DNA of 64,000 nt from Psoroptes ovis (lineage: Eukaryota; Arthropoda; Arachnida; Sarcoptiformes; Psoroptidae). Below are positions 60,691 to 64,000 of this stretch, one piece after another. The notes beneath the pieces are model-generated. The model was not told the DNA's origin. It did not search any database and was given only the letters and a program-made list of their open reading frames with translations. Position 1 is the first letter of the stretch; every line of letters starts with the position of its first letter. Made by a program: the position numbers and the translations under genes. The stretch is from the NCBI GenBank assembly GCA_002943765.1, contig PQWQ01000008.1, forward strand, positions 1,302,001 to 1,366,000, written 5' to 3'.

Positions 60691-60783
60691 TGATCCATCA
60701 GAATTCGATTCAATCAACCAGATTCGATTCGATCCATCAGAATTCGATTCGATCCATCGGATTCGGTTCGATCAATCAACCAG
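60691..60783. repeat. Tandem repeat of a roughly 20-bp unit
   Basis: About four to five copies of GATCCATCAGAATTCGATTC with substitutions, ending in GATCAATCAACCAG. Confidence 0.75.
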
Positions 60784-63299
60784 TATCAAGTACTTCAGCC
60801 ATCTTTGATCATCATCATCCACCACTGATCTTCACTGATCACCATATGCCATCATCGATTCAATGATCAGTTTTACTGATGAAGCGCTATAGCGTTGCCA
60901 TTCAAATATTTGATTTTTCACAAAATTTTCTCGAAATTGGCGCAAAAAATTTCGATGAATGAATGAATGAATTATTGTTTTGTTTATTTTCGCTGAGAAA
61001 AAAATTCACAAAAAGTTTTTCAATTTTTCTGAAATTTCTAATAATCACAGCTCTTATAATAATCAAAGTTTTGATGAATTAATAATAATGATGATGAAAA
61101 ATGTAACAAAAGTATTTCAACAACAACAATAACAACAATGAATCCATGAATCAAAGTAACTATGAAACAATGAAACAACGAGACAATGAATCAATGAAAC
61201 AATGAACATCATGCAGTGATTTCAATGTTTTGATTGAATTTTTTTAATTTTTGGCTTTATATTCATTGTTCTATCAACAGCAACAACAACAAAAGCTTGA
61301 AATTTCTTTGAAATTTTCAAAAGAAAAATCATCTGAATGAATCAATTTCTAAGAATTCTTGAAGAATTCATCTTCGAAAGAATAAGAATAAGAATTTGAA
61401 TTTTTCTTGAAAAATATTCGTAAAGAAATTCTGGAATAAGAAATTTTGAAAAATTACCAAGAATTAATTCAAATCAATTCAACTCAACACCATTTGAAAA
61501 CAATTGAATCAATTTTAATTTATTCAACGATTTCTCCCATAAGAAATTCATGAAATCAATGTATTCTTTGATTAATTTTATTCTTTTGCCGAATGACTAA
61601 GAAACCAATCAACAATCATTTGAATTTTAAAAATATCACCGTGAATCTATTTGAATTTACATTCATTAAAGTGATTAATATTATTCAATCATCACCTTTT
61701 GAATGTGCAGAATTGATGATCAAATGATCAGTAAATCGAATGTAATTGAATTTATTATTCTTGGTGAATTCTTAGACTGAATCATTGAATACTATGATCC
61801 GATTACTGATTTGAAGATTATTTTGTACAAGTCGTTAATCGGGAATTGCACTAAATCAATGCTTAAGTTGGTTAAAATAGTGAGAATCTCGGTTAATATT
61901 CTTAAATCATCGGAAACGCTTAAAAAATCGCAATTAATATTCATTCAAAACTGTTAAATTCTGTTCGCATTTTGTCGTGTTGTATTACAATTGTTGTAAT
62001 ACTCATGTTTTGAAATGTTCATGTTTTATAAATGTTCATCCATAATCATTTGGCAACAATTCAAATGAATGAATGAAGATTGAAGAATAAAGAATAAAAA
62101 TAGATGAATATTCGAATACAATCTTTGAATCAACGAACAAGAATATGGCCGTATTAAATTTAATTATAAATTCGAATTCAATTCTACAGATTCTACAATT
62201 CAATTCAATGAACATCAATGATAATGATGAATGTTCGCGTGTAAATGAATGTTCATGTGTTTGAATGGCATAAGCATCAGCACCAACAGCAACAGCAGCC
62301 ACGACAACGACAACCTCTGAACATATTCGACACATTTTTCTTTCCATCATTTAAGAATGTTTGATAGTTCTTAAGAAATTCAACAAGAAACATCGAAAAA
62401 AACAAAAACTAATTAAATCAAATTTAATTCAGTGTACAGTACTGACTAAATGATTATTGAGAAACTGATTTCAACAAACAATCGTTATTCAAACAAACAT
62501 TGAAAATATTATAATATTATTTTACTTCAAAGACATTCAAAAAAATATTCGAAAATATTTTTGATAATTTAAATATTTTGAGAGCATAAGAATATTCTGT
62601 GAAAGATAATGTAAATAATAATATGGTATGATGATAATTCTAAGACTAATGGTATGATAATGATGATGATGATCATTGATTTGTATCTCTTGATTTCGTT
62701 AACGTCTTCATTAATAACCACAACCAACCATCATCATCAACAGCAGAAGATTTCAATTATCATCAGTAAATGATTTGGGTAAATGTTAATTAATGTTAAG
62801 AACCAGTAAAGTGTGTGTGGTGCGACGGAATGATTTTTGTTGACTAAAAAAACATTCGAAATTATCATCGAAATTATCATCTGAATGATCGAATAATCAT
62901 CATCAGCATCAGCAAGTAAACCAAACAACGATTATTGTTATCATTCATAATCATTTGCATTTTGATTATATTTTTAAAAAAAATGATTTTTAATTGTGTC
63001 ATTGTTATTCCTGAATATTCAAAAAATTCATTCATTCATTCATTGATTAAATGAAAAAATTTGCAAATTTGGCAAAATTTGACAAAATACAATTCAATAA
63101 TAATCAACGAATTCAATCAAATATTTTACCATTCAAAAAAATTCAAACAAAATTCAAAAAGAATCCATGAATTTTGATGAATCGATGATGATTGACTGTG
63201 AAAGCATTTGACTTGAACAAACAAAACAAACAAACAAACAATTGAAATTGAAATTGAATTCAAAATCAACATTTTTTTTGAATGAATAAAAATTCAAGA

Positions 63300-63760
63300 T
63301 TCATTTGAATCGGAACAAATAAACAAACAAACAAAACAAACGACAACAGCAGCCGAATCGGCCCAAATATCAGCCATCATCAAACGCTGTCACCACCACC
63401 ACCACCACCGCTGCCGACAACAACAACAGCAGCAGCCGTCACCATCATTGACATCATTTACTTCAGTGACTTTATTCGCGATTCGGCAGCCACGAATCAA
63501 CCACGACCAAACTGAATCAACCAAATCAAATTCAAACGAATCAAATCGAACACGATCAACCGAACCAAATTTAAACGAATCGAATCAACCGAACTAAATC
63601 AAAATTCAAATTCAGTTCTGATCATATTCGAATAAACCGAACTGCAAATCAAATTCAATTCTGATCCATTTCATCCATCAAATTCGATAATTTGAATTAT
63701 CATCATTCGAATTATTCATCATCACCATTGTTTATCATCATCATCATCATCATCGTCATC
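63300..63760 (+). promoter_or_regulatory. Possible 5' untranslated exon of a gene beyond the window
   Basis: The strand becomes purine/C-rich (CAACAGCAGCAGCC, CACCACCACCACC, repeated CGAATCAA), lacks the usual T-runs and ends at a good donor, ATCgtgagt, at 63760/63761. The pattern is that of a non-coding first exon followed by an intron, but no ATG-led frame is present, so this is a weak inference. Confidence 0.3.
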
Positions 63761-64000
63761 GTGAGTAGATATTAATTTAAATATTCGGTTAGAATAAGAA
63801 CAGAATTTACATTTACGAAATTCACATTTAAAACCATTTTAGATTCAATCATATTCATTTATTTATTCAATCATATTCATTTATTCATATTTAATTTAAT
63901 CATTTATTCGATTTCATTTATTCGACACATTAATTTATTTATTTTATTATCATCATCATCATCATCATCGTCAACATCCACATCACCAACATTATCATCA

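Larger units (their letters stand above)
56095..64000. other. 7.9-kb region without a recognised coding gene
   Basis: It contains the Nramp 3' UTR, three mariner-like elements, a hAT-type relic, a hairpin repeat copy, inverted repeats near 59.1-59.2 kb, several triplet and CA microsatellites and a 20-bp tandem repeat near 60.7 kb. The longest open frame (59365-60036, plus) crosses poly-T, CA and CAT repeats and does not look like protein. From 63.3 kb the base composition changes, as noted separately. Confidence 0.6.

Noticed and set aside
1..64000. tRNA, rRNA, CRISPR or viral genes
   Set aside because: No cloverleaf, rRNA core, regular spacer array or viral gene was recognised on reading both strands.

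Overview
The window looks like nuclear DNA from a small, AT-rich invertebrate genome. Genes are compact, with many introns of about 50-90 nt using gt..ag ends, and animal-type proteins (kinesin-1, transmembrane adenylyl cyclase, two GalNAc-transferases, Nramp) rich in Asn, Gln, His and poly-Asp runs. Together with widespread CAT/ATG triplet repeats this suggests an arthropod, most likely a mite (an astigmatid such as a dust or scab mite would fit). That assignment is inference from style and protein similarity, not a database match. I reconstructed the exon-intron structures by hand; reading-frame phase closes in every multi-exon model given.

Layout. 1-2.7 kb: 3' part of kinesin heavy chain (+). 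3.4-5.8 kb: mitochondrial methylmalonyl-CoA mutase (-). 6.65-9.2 kb: ASCC2-like protein (+), head-to-head with the mutase. 9.3-15.9 kb: a GalNAc-transferase (-) whose membrane-anchor exon lies behind a 4.4-kb intron. 15.9-22.1 kb: non-coding, with transposon relics and a CpG-dense patch. 22.1-24.6 kb: a second GalNAc-transferase (+, GALNT1/13 type). 25.7-29.2 kb: spliceosomal GTPase EFTUD2/Snu114 (-). 29.7-30.8 kb: AP-1 sigma adaptin (-). 31.0-33.4 kb: Elongator subunit ELP2 (+). 33.8-34.1 kb: small single-membrane-span protein (+). 34.3-35.3 kb: unknown low-complexity protein (-). 35.5-40.2 kb: transmembrane adenylyl cyclase in 13 exons (-). 43.9-52.2 kb: three tandem genes (+) for unrecognised two-membrane-span, low-complexity proteins. 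53.4-56.1 kb: Nramp/DMT1 metal transporter (+). 56.1-64 kb: non-coding; it may end in the 5' untranslated exon of a gene beyond the window.

The genes are mostly unrelated housekeeping functions (transport, propionate breakdown, ribosome rescue, splicing, vesicle coats, tRNA modification, cAMP signalling, metal uptake). There is no operon logic. The local relationships worth noting are the two GalNAc-transferase paralogues with divergent starts, the bidirectional promoter of AP-1 sigma and ELP2, and the tandem two-span cluster. Intergenic and intronic DNA holds at least ten roughly 80-bp mariner-like MITEs flanked by TA, two or three hAT-type relics, and a dispersed hairpin repeat.
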